From: Artemia franciscana
Taxonomy: Eukaryota > Arthropoda > Branchiopoda > Anostraca > Artemiidae
Assembly (NCBI RefSeq): GCF_032884065.1
Contig: NC_088873.1
Location: 32,894,227-32,958,226 of the forward strand
Length of the DNA stretch: 64,000 nucleotides
Reading direction: 5' to 3'
A model generated the notes under the pieces. The model saw only the letters and a program-made list of their open reading frames with translations. It was not told where the DNA came from and searched no databases. This document shows, piece by piece, positions 11,621 to 23,654 of the stretch (the first letter of the stretch is position 1; every line of letters starts with the position of its first letter). A program made the translations under genes and the position numbers.

Positions 11621-13287
11621 TACCTCAACGGATTCTCCTAGCTCAGTAGCTTTCCAGGTCAGCGGAAAGCTACTGAGCTACAATTACTGAAATTTTTTTA
11701 TAACCTCTTTTAAAAAAAACTGCAAATATTTCTCAATGAGAGAGTATGTACACATGCAAGTATGCACACATCAGTGACTGCTATGGAGGGATTCATCAAA
11801 ATACTTATGCGAAAAGTCATTATGTCTGGAGATACGACTAATAAACCAAAGGATTCTTGGTACCTCAACGGATTCTCCTAGCTCAGTAGCTTTCCAGGTC
11901 AGCGGAAAGCTACTGAGCTACAATTAATGCACTTTTTTTTATATCCTCTTTAAAAAAAACTGCAAATATATCTCAATGAGAGAGTATGTACACATGCAAG
12001 TATGCACACATCAGTGACTGCTATGGAGCGATTCATCAAAACACTTATGCCAAACATTATGTCTGGAGGTACGACTAATATACCACCGGATTCTTGGTAC
12101 CTCAACGGATTCTCCTAGCTCAGTAGCTTTCCAGGTCAGCGGAAAGCTACTGAGCTACAATTAATGAATTTTTTTTTTATATCCTCTTTAAAAATAAACT
12201 GCAAATATTTCTCAATGAGAGAGTATGTACACATGCAAGTTAGCACACATCAGTGACTGCTATGGAGGGATTCATCAAAATACTTATGCCAAAAGTCATT
12301 ATGTCTGGAGATACGACTAATACACCACCGGATTCTTGGTACCACAACGGATTCTCCTAGCTCAGTAGCTTTCCAGGTCAGCGGAAAGCTACTGAGCTAC
12401 AATTAACGAAATTTTTTTTATAGCCTCTTTTAAAAAAAAAACTTGAAATATTTCTCAATGAGAGAGTATGTACACATGCAAGTATGCACACATCAGTGAC
12501 TGCTATGGAGGGATTCATCAAAATACTTATGCCAAAAGTCATTATGTCTGGAGATACGACTAATACACCACCGGATTCTTGGTACCTCAACGGATTCTCC
12601 TAGCTCAGTAGCTTTCCAGGTCAGCGGAAAGCTACTGAGCTACAATTAATGAAATTTTTTTATAACCTCTTTTAAAAACAACTTCAAATATTTCTCAATG
12701 AGAGAGTATGTACACATGCAAGTATGCACACATCAGTGACTGCAATAGAGGGATTCATCAAAATACTTATGCCAAAAGTCATTATGTCTGGAGATACGAC
12801 TAATACACCACCGGATTCTTGGTACCTCAACGGATTCTCCTAGCTCAGTAGCTTTCCAGGTCAGCGGAAAGCTACTGAGCTACAATTAATGAAATTTTTT
12901 TATAGCCTCTTTTAAAAACAACTTCAAATATTTCTCAATGAGAGAGTATGTACACATGCAAGTATGCACACATCAGTGACTGCTATGGAGGGATTCATCA
13001 AAATACTTATGCCAAAAGTCATTATGTCTGGAGATACGACTAATACACCACCGGATTCTTGGTACCTCAACGGATTCTCCTAGCTCAGTAGCTTTCCAGG
13101 TCAGCGGAAAGCTACTGAGCTACAATTAATGAAATTTTTTTATAACCTCTTTTAAAAAAAACTTGAAATATTTCTCAATGAGAGAGTATGTACACATGCA
13201 AGTATGCACACATCAGTGACTGCTATGGAGGGATTCATCAAAATACTTATGCCAAAAGTCATTATGTCTGGAGATACGACTAATACA
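11621..13287 (+). repeat. Tandem array: seven units of about 240 bp, each with a 17-bp perfect hairpin
   Basis: Units start near 11621, 11861, 12098, 12341, 12581, 12821 and 13061 and are very similar. Each contains TAGCTCAGTAGCTTTCC, an 8-base loop AGGTCAGC, and the exact reverse complement (first unit 11639-11680). Each then has a T-rich stretch, CTCAATGAGAGAGTATGTAC and CATCAGTGACTGCTATGGAG. The hairpin arms appear unchanged in all units, while the poly-T and poly-A parts vary. The array lies in the last HDAC1 intron. Confidence 0.93.
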
Positions 13288-14002
13288 CTTGGCTTTCATA
13301 CATTCTTTCAAATGTCTCTTTTATGGGTTAGTCTAAACTTGGTTCAATTCAACTCATGCACCATTGAAACAGGCAATAGTAAACAAATTCAAAAGTCAAT
13401 CCAGATTAAGGAAACCTGCCAACACTCAGCTTATCAAAAATTAATCCAAACAAAAATTAAACATTCAAAATCCGATTTCCCGACAGCCCGTGATACGAAC
13501 TGGTCAAGGGCATAAGGGCTGTATCTGAAAGGGTTTGGCTGACTTTGTCGCGTTCTATGTTTTTGGGATTGAGTTTGCTGGATCAAATTTTCTGTGAACA
13601 TCCCCCATCCCCCTTTGCAAACACTAATACACTTTTTTATAATATTTTGGCCAGATGCAAGAAGTAAAAAATATAACTGTTAAAGGAAAAATAAAACACT
13701 TAAAGGAAAAACAAAATGAAGGAATAAACCAGAGATTAGGCTGCATCACTCATTTCGAAATACACAATTAATAAAAAACTATTTTTGTTTTGGACAAAAG
13801 GGGTCTAAGAGACATCCCACCTTGAGCAGAATCCCTTTATTAAGTTTTAAAGAAGTTTTGGAGATTAACTATTAGCAGTCTTTCAGAATGATTTGTTCTG
13901 AGCGTTATTTACACAACGGATAAACTGAAGGGCTTCATCGCTGCTATTGCAAAACTTGGACAGAGGCGAGGTAGATAAGAAGGGAAAGAAGGTTACACCT
14001 AC
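13288..14002. other. HDAC1 intron, no separate feature seen
   Basis: Non-repetitive AT-rich sequence between the array and the HDAC1 exon. The 103-codon ORF that begins in the last array unit has no recognisable domain. Confidence 0.4.
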
Positions 14003-14159
14003 CTTTGATCTTTTCTTCCGCCTTCACCTTCGTCTTCAGAATCAGAGAATTCATTGTCTGGTTGCACTCGCTTATCAGAGGCTCTGATTGAAATCCTTTC
14101 ATCCGAATTTTGTTTTTCTTCGTCATCTGATTGTTCGTTGATCGCATCCTCAGGTATTG
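14003..14159 (-). CDS. HDAC1: HDAC1/Rpd3 histone deacetylase, penultimate exon recognised
   Basis: On the minus strand, GTCTTAG|CA opens the exon and CAAAG|GTAGGT closes it. With the G left by the exon at 17727-17785 the junction reads VQMQA-IPEDA, exactly the join found in animal HDAC1/HDAC2. The 51 codons continue with an acidic stretch, then [12 protein letters not shown] and [15 protein letters not shown]. Both are signature blocks of the HDAC1/2 C-terminal region, and the [10 protein letters not shown] part holds the acidic casein-kinase-2-type sites known in that family. The exon is open throughout and leaves AG to complete an Arg codon at the next exon. This is the strongest evidence for the gene's identity. 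Confidence 0.93.
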
Positions 14160-14521
14160 CTAAGACATTCATATTTTCAATTTAGAACCAAACTTATAAA
14201 ATTGATAACAATTATTATGTATTCTCATCAGGACTCTTGAATTTAAGCTTCTCAATCCCCTAACAATTCATTTTTTTTTTCGTTTTCTGTACTACTATGT
14301 ACGTTTTTTAGCCCCTCCCTCGTAATCCAAGCTCTTCTTTTTATTTCATAACACTTTTAAATTGATAAAAAATAATCTTTCAGTGACAATAATTACTAGA
14401 ACTGTAACTAATTGTAGTTGAAGACTCGGTGTAATGACAGTAAAAATCTCTACTTTCTATTAGTCCTTTCCACATGCAAAAATCATTACGATACTGGTTA
14501 GTTTATCATTGTCTTTCGTTA
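14160..14521. other. HDAC1 intron start, no separate feature
   Basis: AT-rich intron sequence before the 160-bp array. Nothing further is recognised. Confidence 0.45.
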
Positions 14522-16275
14522 CAGGGAAAGTTTTTAATCCGTCAAATATTTTTTTAAAAGTATCTGAAACCTGCTGTTTACAATAACGGTATGTAACAAA
14601 GTATAAAACTATACATGAAATTTCGAGAAGAGCAACAGCATAGCCTACATTCTACTGCTAATACATACCATACAAACATACAGGGAAGTTTTTAATCCGT
14701 CAAACATTTTTTTTTAAGTATCTGAAACCTGCTGGTTACAATAATGGTAAGTAACAGAAAGTATAGAACTATACATGAAATTTCGAGAAGAGCAACAGCA
14801 TAGCCTACATTCTACTGCTAATACATACCATACAAACATACAGGGAAGTTTTTAATCCGTCAAACATTTTTATTTAAGTATCTGAAACCTGCTGGTTACA
14901 ATAATGGTAAGTAACAGAAAGTATAGAACTATACATGAAATTTCGAGAAGAGCAACAGCATAGCCTACATTCTACTGCTAATACATACCATACAAACATA
15001 CAGGGAAGTTTTTAATCCGTCAAACATTTTTATTTAAGTATCTGAAACCTGCTGGTTACAATAATGGTAAGTAACAGAAAGTATAGAACTATACATGAAA
15101 TTTCGAGAAGAGCAACAGCATAACCTACATTCTACTGCTAATACATACCATACAAACATACAGGGAAGTTTTTAATCCGTCAAACATTTTTTTTTAAGTA
15201 TCTGAAACCTACTGGTTACAATAATGGTAAGTAACAGAAAGTATAGAACTATACATGAAATTTCGAGAAGAGCAACAGCATAGACTACATTCTACTGCTA
15301 ATACATACCATACAAACATACAGGGAAGTTTTTAATCCGTCAAACATTTTTTTTTAAGTATCTGAAACCTGCTGGTTACAATAATGGTAAGTAACAGAAA
15401 GTATAGAAGTATACATGAAATTTCGAGAAGAGCAACAGCATAGCCTACATTCTACTGCTAATACATACCATACAAACATACAGGGAAGTTTTTAATCCGT
15501 CAAACATTTTTTTTAAGTATCTGAAACCTGCTGGTTACAATAATGGTAAGTAACAGAAAGAATAGAAGTATATATGAAATTTCGAGAAGAGCAACAGCAT
15601 AGCCTACATTCTACTGCTAATACATACCATACAAACATACAGGGAAGTTTTTAATCCGTCAAACATTTTTTTTAAGTATCTGAAACCTGCTGGTTACAAT
15701 AATGGTAAGTAACAGAAAGTATAGAACTATACATGAAATTTCGAGAAGAGCAACAGCATAGCCTACATTCTACTGCTAATACATACCATACAAACATACA
15801 GGGAAGTTTTTAATCCGTCAAACATTTTTTTTTAAGTATCTGAAACCTGCTGGTTACAATAATGGTAAGTAACAGAAAGTATAGAACTACACATGAAATT
15901 TCGAGAAGAGCAACAGCATAGCCTACATTCTACTGCTAATACATACCATACAAACATACAGGGAAGTTTTTAATCAGTCAAACATTTTTTTTAAGTATCT
16001 GAAACCTGCTGGTTACAATAATGGTAAGTAACAGAAAGTAGAGAACTATACATGAAATTTCGAGAAGAGCAACAGCATAGCCTACATTCTACTGCTAATA
16101 CATACCATACAAACATACAGGGAAGTTTTTAATCCGTCAAACATTTTTTTTTAAGTATCTGAAACCTGCTGGTTACAATAATGGTAAGTAACAGAAAGTA
16201 TAGAACTATACATGAAATTTCGAGAAGAGCAACAGCATATTCTATATTCGACTGCTAAAACATACCATACAAACT
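14522..16275 (+). repeat. Tandem array: about eleven units of about 160 bp
   Basis: Units begin with CAGGGAAGTTTTTAATCCGTC near 14523, 14681, 14841, 15001, 15161, 15321, 15481, 15640, 15799, 15958 and 16117. Each ends ACATACCATACAAACATA. The first and last units are more diverged than the inner ones, as expected if inner units are homogenised by unequal exchange. The array sits in the HDAC1 intron between 14160 and 17726. No gene or hairpin of note lies within a unit. Confidence 0.93.
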
Positions 16276-17726
16276 TTACTGAAAGTCCATTCAAGCCACT
16301 ATTGTGAAACTCCTGAGTCTTTGACAGGGAGGATAATTTACTTAATCCTACCGGACAAAACCTACCAAAACCTAACAACATTCTGCTCTCTTTTCTGTGA
16401 ACCCAAAAACGCTTATTGTACATTATTTTTAAGGCAATTGGCTATGTTGGTAACTATCAACTGTAAAATCAATCATGTGACGTTGTACGACACCTGAATA
16501 TACTAAACAAGTATTTTCTTTTATTATATTACTTTACAGCATTTTCTTTTATTATTCTTTTTTTATTATTTTATTATTTCTAAGTATTTTCTTTTATCAT
16601 TTTACTTTATAGGTTTCGGATCCTCAAAAAAGACTATACAGTTTTTTTTTTTTGAAGGCCATTTTCTTTTTGGAGCCATTGTTATTAACAGCCCAAGAGG
16701 CACTGTTACTGGCAAAGTTGTAGTTTTTTAAGCAGACAGAGCACAAATTTTTGCACGTTTGCTTACAATTTCCACGATAACCTGCAAGGTTTACCGCTAT
16801 TGGTAATAACAGAACAGGTAAATGCATCTAAATTAGCATAAAAGCTGATTTTTGGAAACTGTCAAATGACCTTGGAACTGGGCACGATCTGCAGAGGCCT
16901 CGCAACGCCAAAAGAACAATGCAATTATTTACCAAAAAATTTTCTTTTAAATTTCAAAAATAGCTTTTTTAATTCTGAATAATCTCATTAACAAAAGATT
17001 TAAAAAGAATCATCCCAAAAACATCTTTTCGTTTTAAAACTACTAGTTATCCGAAATTGACAAATTTGCCATCACTATTTATTCAGAAAACACCTCAATT
17101 GGGCAATGGGCATGAAATGGCATTTAGTTTTATTTTATTTTTTATTAGCTCAACATTCATTTGTCAATACAGCACGCCTTCACCTTAATCCTCAATAACA
17201 TGAATTTTTTCATTTTTTTAGACCCATGGACTAGGTATCAGTCCATATCAGGTCCAGGTCCATATCAGGTATCAGGTCCCATGGACTAGTACCCCTCCTA
17301 GTGCATCAGGTGGCAGCAAGATTAATTTATCAAATTAATTATCAGTTTTGACTGACTACTGAATTGACTTCTCATGGGAAGTGATTTTTCACAGCTAGCT
17401 TTCAAGCAGTACCAAAATTCCACTTAAGGAATTTTTGTGGGACTATGATAAACAACGACCATTTTGACCAACAAAAACAGTACTTATGAGCAAATTGTGC
17501 ACTTCCCTAATTTGCTTATGCAAGAAAAATTTGCATATGTATGTTTACTTACCAGCTAAATTTACAAATAATTAAATTGGTATTTTCGTTAAGCGCAACA
17601 GTTGAAAAAAAAAATATAAATAAATACAGCATAGCCTGTTTAACAGCAAATGCTGTAAATGTCTGTTTAACAACAAATTAATCTTTTTAACAGTAAATTT
17701 CTAAACATAAATATTCTGTTAATTAC
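16276..17726. other. HDAC1 intron; short GGTCCATATCAGGT repeats near 17226-17290
   Basis: AT-rich intron. A small cluster of imperfect direct repeats of TATCAGGTCC and CCATGGACTAG lies at 17221-17293. Nothing else is recognised. Confidence 0.5.
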
Positions 17727-17785
17727 CTTGCATTTGAACTCCAGGTGCACAGGGCAACATTCTCAAATTCTCAAAAAGCCTTGTC
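17727..17785 (-). CDS. HDAC1: HDAC1/Rpd3 histone deacetylase, short exon after the catalytic domain
   Basis: This is a 59-bp exon bounded on the minus strand by TCTCTTACAG and by AAG|GTAATT. It encodes TRLFENLRMLPCAPGVQMQ, the conserved segment that follows the deacetylase domain in HDAC1, HDAC2 and Rpd3 (RLFENLRMLPHAPGVQMQ in relatives). Its phases (one base before, one base after) join exactly to the exon at 14003-14159. The catalytic domain, about 370 residues upstream, should lie in exons to the right on the minus strand. I found none between 17786 and the window end, so it is either beyond the window or lost at an assembly gap. Confidence 0.93.
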
Positions 17786-18379
17786 CTGTAAGAGACAAAA
17801 TACGCCATGCCATAATCACAATACATGTATAAATTTTATAAAGGGCAATACAGACGAAAAAAAGAAAGAAAAAATATGATAAAGCAACTGAAAATCGTTT
17901 CAACAAATACGAAAATATTAAATTCTCTTAAGAGAATTAAAGAGACGCGATTGAGCGTCTCTAGATAGATAGAAAATATCTATCAATGTAATTGTCTATA
18001 TCTGTCAATCTTAGCCTATTACTAATCTTCAGCTCTGGAAACAATTGAGTGCCGTATACAACGCTTACCTGAAGTTAAGCGAGTATTTCTAATTGGTCAG
18101 TAGCCTTCATCAAAGTAATCCTAATTTTATATGCAGTTTCAGGAAGTTCAGGCTGTTTCGTCTCAAGGCTTGGGGATCGTAAAACTTTGATAGGTTTTTT
18201 AGAGTAGGAAAATGGAAGGACTTGGAAATTCGTGTTGAGGGGAAGGGGGCAATATACTCTTCTTGTAGTTCTCACAAAAAAGGCATGCGCTTTGATTTTT
18301 CTTTTATGTCTGTCATGAGTTCTAACCCAAGGTCTAACAATCTATAAGAAGCACTACCTAACGAGTTCAACGTCATTTA
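17786..18379. other. No recognisable feature
   Basis: AT-rich sequence upstream of the last recognised HDAC1 exon. A 66-codon minus-strand ORF is present but unrecognised. Confidence 0.4.
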
Positions 18380-18690
18380 CGTGAAGCAATCCGTGCTTGG
18401 ATTTATGGTGAAACAATTCCTAGTTTTGTACTACGATAATGCATCAGCTCACACTTCATCCTCCGTATTCACCTTATAAGGCTGCGATGTTCTGTTGACA
18501 AATATTATGAAAAGCTCAAAGGACCGTCGACAGAAATAAAAAAAGAGATGAAAAGTGCATCACTGAGACAGCTGAACGCAGTATCAAAGATCGAATTCCC
18601 GAAGTGTTTCAAGAATTGGAGTGGCATTTGTGCATATGTATAGTGAAGGCTATCTTGAAAGGGGCAGCACCGATGTAAACAAAAAATAAT
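18380..18690 (+). pseudogene. Tc1/mariner-like transposase remnant
   Basis: Plus-strand frames read VLYYDNASAHTS (the DNA-x-x-HT block carrying the second catalytic Asp of mariner transposases), then HPPYSPYKAA (the HPPYSPDLAP block). A further region reads SLRQLNAVSKIEFPKCFKNW, then SEGYLE (the C-terminal block ending in G-x-Y-x-E). Order and spacing fit the family. Frames change and stops intervene, so it is dead. No terminal inverted repeats were found. Confidence 0.58.
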
Positions 18691-19479
18691 CTTTCTTAAT
18701 TTTTTTTTTAACACATCTAGTATGCCACTTCTATGGTTGGAGAAAACGGGGTTTCATGCGAAAACTGAAAACATGCAAACTTCCAACAATACGTCAAAAA
18801 GTTATGACCAGTTATTTAAGATGACTGATAAGAAGAAAAAAAAGACGCAGCTAAAGTCTGCGACAATTTGAAATTCATCACTGGGTTCACTACACTCATT
18901 TAGCAGAAAAATAGTAGGATTGTTGACAGTCTAATCTCTGGTAAATGCGCTAACACAGAAGGCAAAACTGGAAACAAAGAATTAAAAAAAAAAAGTTTCT
19001 TGGAGAGGTCCTAGTTTTCATCATGAATAGCATATCACAATAAAAAGTATACATCCTACAGATTTTACATCTATAAAAGTATAAATTCTATAGACTTTGA
19101 AGAAAACTAACTCCCTTTTAAATGTATTAAATAAAATACTTCAATGTAGTTGCTCAAATAAACTAGAGGTGAAACCTGAAACAAAAGAGAACAAAATACA
19201 ATAAGTGAACCTAAAGTGTCAGTACAGGCGAGCAATACAACAAATGAGTCTAAAGTATCAGTACAGGTTCATAATCTTGTATCCATTATATAATTTATCC
19301 GAAATTCAAAAAGCACCTATGCGAAAATCTTTTTCAACTATTGAGAAGCAATAGTTATTAGCATGACACAAATCTGCAGACTAGCATAGGCCTATATGAA
19401 AAGATCATTATCTTTTCTCTATTCCTACTTGAAAAATATAGCCTAATATATTCCTACTTGGGAAATTATAGCCTAGTAA
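18691..19479. other. No recognisable feature
   Basis: AT-rich sequence. A short partial direct repeat (CTAAAGTGTCAGTACAGG / CTAAAGTATCAGTACAGG) lies near 19210-19270. Confidence 0.4.
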
Positions 19480-19770
19480 ACGACACAGCATTCGCACGCG
19501 ATTCTGAGTTGAGATGGTTAGGGCAGGTTCTGCGGATGAAGGATGGCAGATTGTCGAACATGTTTTTTTCGCCAACCGTCTAGGGTTAAAGGGAAAGCGG
19601 GTCATCCGCAGTTGGGGTGGAAGCCATAAAGAATTTAAAAGAAATAGGAACTTCCAATGAGGGTTTAAAGAGGAAGGTTTTGAATAGATTGGGATGGAGG
19701 AGGAGCGTGTGTAGCTGAGGTAGTCTCAGGCGGCTTGGTACTGTGTTGTCAGTATTATCTTTTCTATTAT
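19480..19770 (+). pseudogene. 3' end of a LINE, plus strand (same family as 6290-6660)
   Basis: ELRWLGQVLRMKDGRLSN is readable from about 19505, then GLKGKRVIRSWGG in a shifted frame. This is the conserved C-terminal block of LINE polymerases. The following GGATGGAGGAGGAGCGTG stretch is shared with 6290-6660 in inverse orientation. It is short and frameshifted. Confidence 0.6.
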
Positions 19771-19804
19771 CTATTTATCCGACACTGTGATTTACAAAAC
19801 GAAA

Positions 19805-20480
19805 TCTATATATATAAAAATAAGTTGTCTGTGTGTGTGTGTGTGTGTGTCGACTGACGTCATGTTTGTCGACTGACGTCATTATAAGGATTGAGCTGTA
19901 TGCGTCATGAAGTTGTTTGTCGACTGACGTCATGTTTATCAACTGATGAAACTACATACCGGGAAACAAATGACGACCGGGAACCTCAAAGAGAAATTAC
20001 AGACTGGGACACCCGGACACAAATCACGACCGGGACACAGGGAATATAAATGACGACCGGGACATAGGGACACAACTACAACGGGGACTCCGGGGGCACA
20101 GGCGGGATATATAAATGACGACCGGGACACAGGGATTGTTTGAATAGAAATTACAGACCGGGACACAAATGACGACCGGGACACCGGGACACAGGGAATA
20201 TAAATGACGACCGGGACACTCAAAGAGAAATTACAAACTGGGATACCGGGACACAAATGACGACCGGGACACAGGGAATATAAATGACGACCGGAACACA
20301 GGGACACATCATTAGAATAATGAGGTATAGATCTGAATACGGATTGTTTTTCCCATGGACAATTATATGTTGCATGTTCAAGAGTCAGTAAACCTGACAA
20401 TCTATTTATATGCACAGACAATGGGACAGCGAAGAATGGTGTATATTCGCATGTTTTACGTAGTTAAAAACATATATCTA
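19805..20480 (+). mobile_element. Helitron 5' end and partial body, cut by an opposite-strand Helitron
   Basis: It starts at A|TC with TCTATATATATAAAAATAAG and a GT run, then several GTCGACTGACGTCAT repeats. A minisatellite of GACCGGGACACAGGGAATAT-type units follows (about 19975-20310). The last 120 bp (20345-20465) are a decayed end of the Pif1-like helicase gene (the CCCATGGACAATT...TTTTACGTAGTTAA stretch). No plus-strand CTAG hairpin end follows; a minus-strand Helitron 3' end begins at 20481 instead. Confidence 0.75.
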
Positions 20481-21976
<1,496 letters not shown>

Positions 21977-22825
21977 AGTTTTTTTTTTTTACTTATGTCC
22001 TGGTCGTCATTTATACTCCCTGTGTCCCGGTGCTTTGTTGATTGCTAATCGAACATTCCTTTTGTCCTGGTCGCTTTCTCTTTGAGTTTCGTCATTTATT
22101 TTTTTCTTTTTTAGTTCTTTTAGTTTTTACCTTTTTTAGTTTTTTTTAGTTTTTTAGATGAAAATTTTTTTTAGTTTTTTCCTTTTTTTCTTTTTAGTTT
22201 TTTATTGGTTTTTACCTTTATTTTAGCTTATTTTGCAGTTTTTTCCTTTTTTTTAGTTTTTTTTTATTTTTTATTTTTTTTAGTTTTTTACCTTTTTTTA
22301 GTTTTTTTAGTTTTTTAGCTTTTTTACTTTTTTTATTAGTTTTTAGTTTTTTTTGTAGTTTTTGCCTTTTTTTAGTTTTTTCAGTTTTTTTTTTAGTTTT
22401 TTATTGGTTTTTACCTTTATTTTAGCTTATTTTTCAGTTTGTTCCTTTTTTTTTAGTTTTTTTTAGTTTTTAGTTTTTTTAGTTTTTTACCTTTTTTTAG
22501 TTTTTTTAGTTTTTTTAGTTTTTTAGCTTTTTTATTTTTTTTATTAGTTTTTAGTTTTTTTTGTAGTTTTTGCCTTTTTTTAGTTTTTTTAGTTTTTTAG
22601 CTTTTTTATTAGTTTTTAGTTTTTTTTGTAGTTTTTGCCTTTTTTTAGTTTTTTTAGTTTTTTAGCTTTTTTATTTTTTTTATTAGTTTTTAGTTTTTTT
22701 TGTAGTTTTTTCCTTTTTTTAGTTTTTTCAGTTTTGACGTCACCTGATCCAGTTTTTTCAGGTGACGTCACCTGATCCATCCATCCACAGACAGACAGAC
22801 AACTTATTTTTATATATATAGAAGA
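21977..22825 (-). mobile_element. 5' half of a second minus-strand non-autonomous Helitron
   Basis: The sequence repeats the AGTTTTTT-rich tract and the TCAGGTGACGTCACCTGA palindrome, and ends with a 5' terminus at 22825. It lacks the 3' hairpin. It abuts the 5' end of the plus-strand element at 22826, giving a near-palindromic junction. Confidence 0.72.
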
Positions 22826-22861
22826 TATATATAAAAATAAGTTGTCTGTCTGTGGATCAGG

Positions 22862-22948
22862 TGACGTCATGTTTCTGTGTCCACTGACGTCATGAAATTA
22901 GTTGTCGTCATTTTTGCTTTGACGGTGACGTCATTCAAGATATTTAAG
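22862..22948 (+). promoter_or_regulatory. Helitron promoter with three TGACGTCA (CRE-type) sites
   Basis: TGACGTCA lies at 22862-22869, 22885-22892 and 22926-22933, followed by a weak TATA-like ATATTTAAG and the ATG at 22975. TGACGTCA is the consensus bound by CREB/ATF bZIP proteins. Function is inferred. Confidence 0.5.
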
Positions 22949-22974
22949 ACATATGTTCACGTAGAAATCTATTA

Positions 22975-23271
22975 ATGTTTAAGTTTACAATGACTGATGA
23001 ACTTACCATGGCAAAAGCCCATGAAGATGCTCAAAGAGTCTATGCCAAAAAACTTGCTACTGATAGAGAAAGTCAGAAAAGAAAGCGTGCCGAGGAATCA
23101 AAAGAACAGCAAGGAAACAGGCTTGAGGCTAAAGAACGCAAAACCGCGCAGTTAGATGAAGATCCACCTGGACAGCGAGAGTCAAAACATATCAAAACTG
23201 AAAATGATAGCGATGATGATTGGGTTTGGGATTTTGACTTGGATAAGGTCATCAATGCCTACCAGATTTAA
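22975..23271 (+). CDS. Small Helitron protein: Rep N-terminus joined to an acidic tail
   Basis: This is a 98-codon ORF starting MFKFTMTDE, the same start as the Rep frame at 58072 in the autonomous Helitron, and sharing [23 protein letters not shown] with it. About residues 11-15 are an insertion relative to that N-terminus. After residue 55 it no longer matches Rep: it becomes acidic (ENDSDDDWVWDFDLDKV) and stops. It has no nuclease or helicase motifs. It has basic clusters suited to nuclear entry and an acidic, aromatic C-terminus. A direct copy at 53166 is broken by one missing C near 53236. It could be a truncated by-product or a small regulator; function unknown. Confidence 0.5.
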   Translation: MFKFTMTDELTMAKAHEDAQRVYAKKLATDRESQKRKRAEESKEQQGNRLEAKERKTAQLDEDPPGQRESKHIKTENDSDDDWVWDFDLDKVINAYQI

Positions 23272-23389
23272 GTTAAAAAAACAAATGTTCGGCGATATGT
23301 ATTTCATAGTGAAGCTGAAAAATAAAGAAGAAAAAGAAAACTGAAAAAAGAAAAATGTAAAAAACTAAAAAATACTAAAAAGAAAAACA

Positions 23390-23550
23390 CTCAAAGAGAA
23401 ATTACAGACCGGGACACAAATGACGACCGGGACAGAGGGAATATAAATAACGACCGGGACACTCAAAGAGAAATTACAGACTGGGATACCGGGACACAAA
23501 TGACGACCGGGACACAGGGAATATAAATGACGACCAGGACACAGGTATTT
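23390..23550 (+). repeat. Minisatellite of GACCGGGACACAAATGAC-type units
   Basis: Repeated words are ATGACGACCGGGACACAGGG, AATATAAATGACGACC and CTCAAAGAGAAATTACAGAC. The same units occur in most Helitrons of the window. The ORFs with repeated VPVVIYIP or CPGRHL peptides are translations of these repeats. Confidence 0.9.
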
Positions 23551-23654
23551 AAGAATATCGTTCAAAGACAAATTTTTAATTGTAAGAAGACCGTTGAAAG
23601 AGAAATTTCTAATTGTAAAATGACTGAAGAACCTACAATGGCAACGGTACCACC

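Noticed and set aside
11621-13287. Regular arrays considered as CRISPR or as tRNA clusters
   Set aside because: Whole 240-bp units repeat with no variable spacers, and the genome is animal. TAGCTCAGT resembles a tRNA A box, but no B box or cloverleaf follows.
19939-20421. ORFs with repeated CPGRHL or VPVVIYIP peptides (also 23365, 43463, 44311 and 47760)
   Set aside because: They come from the Helitron minisatellite, occur in several frames and strands, and show no domain.
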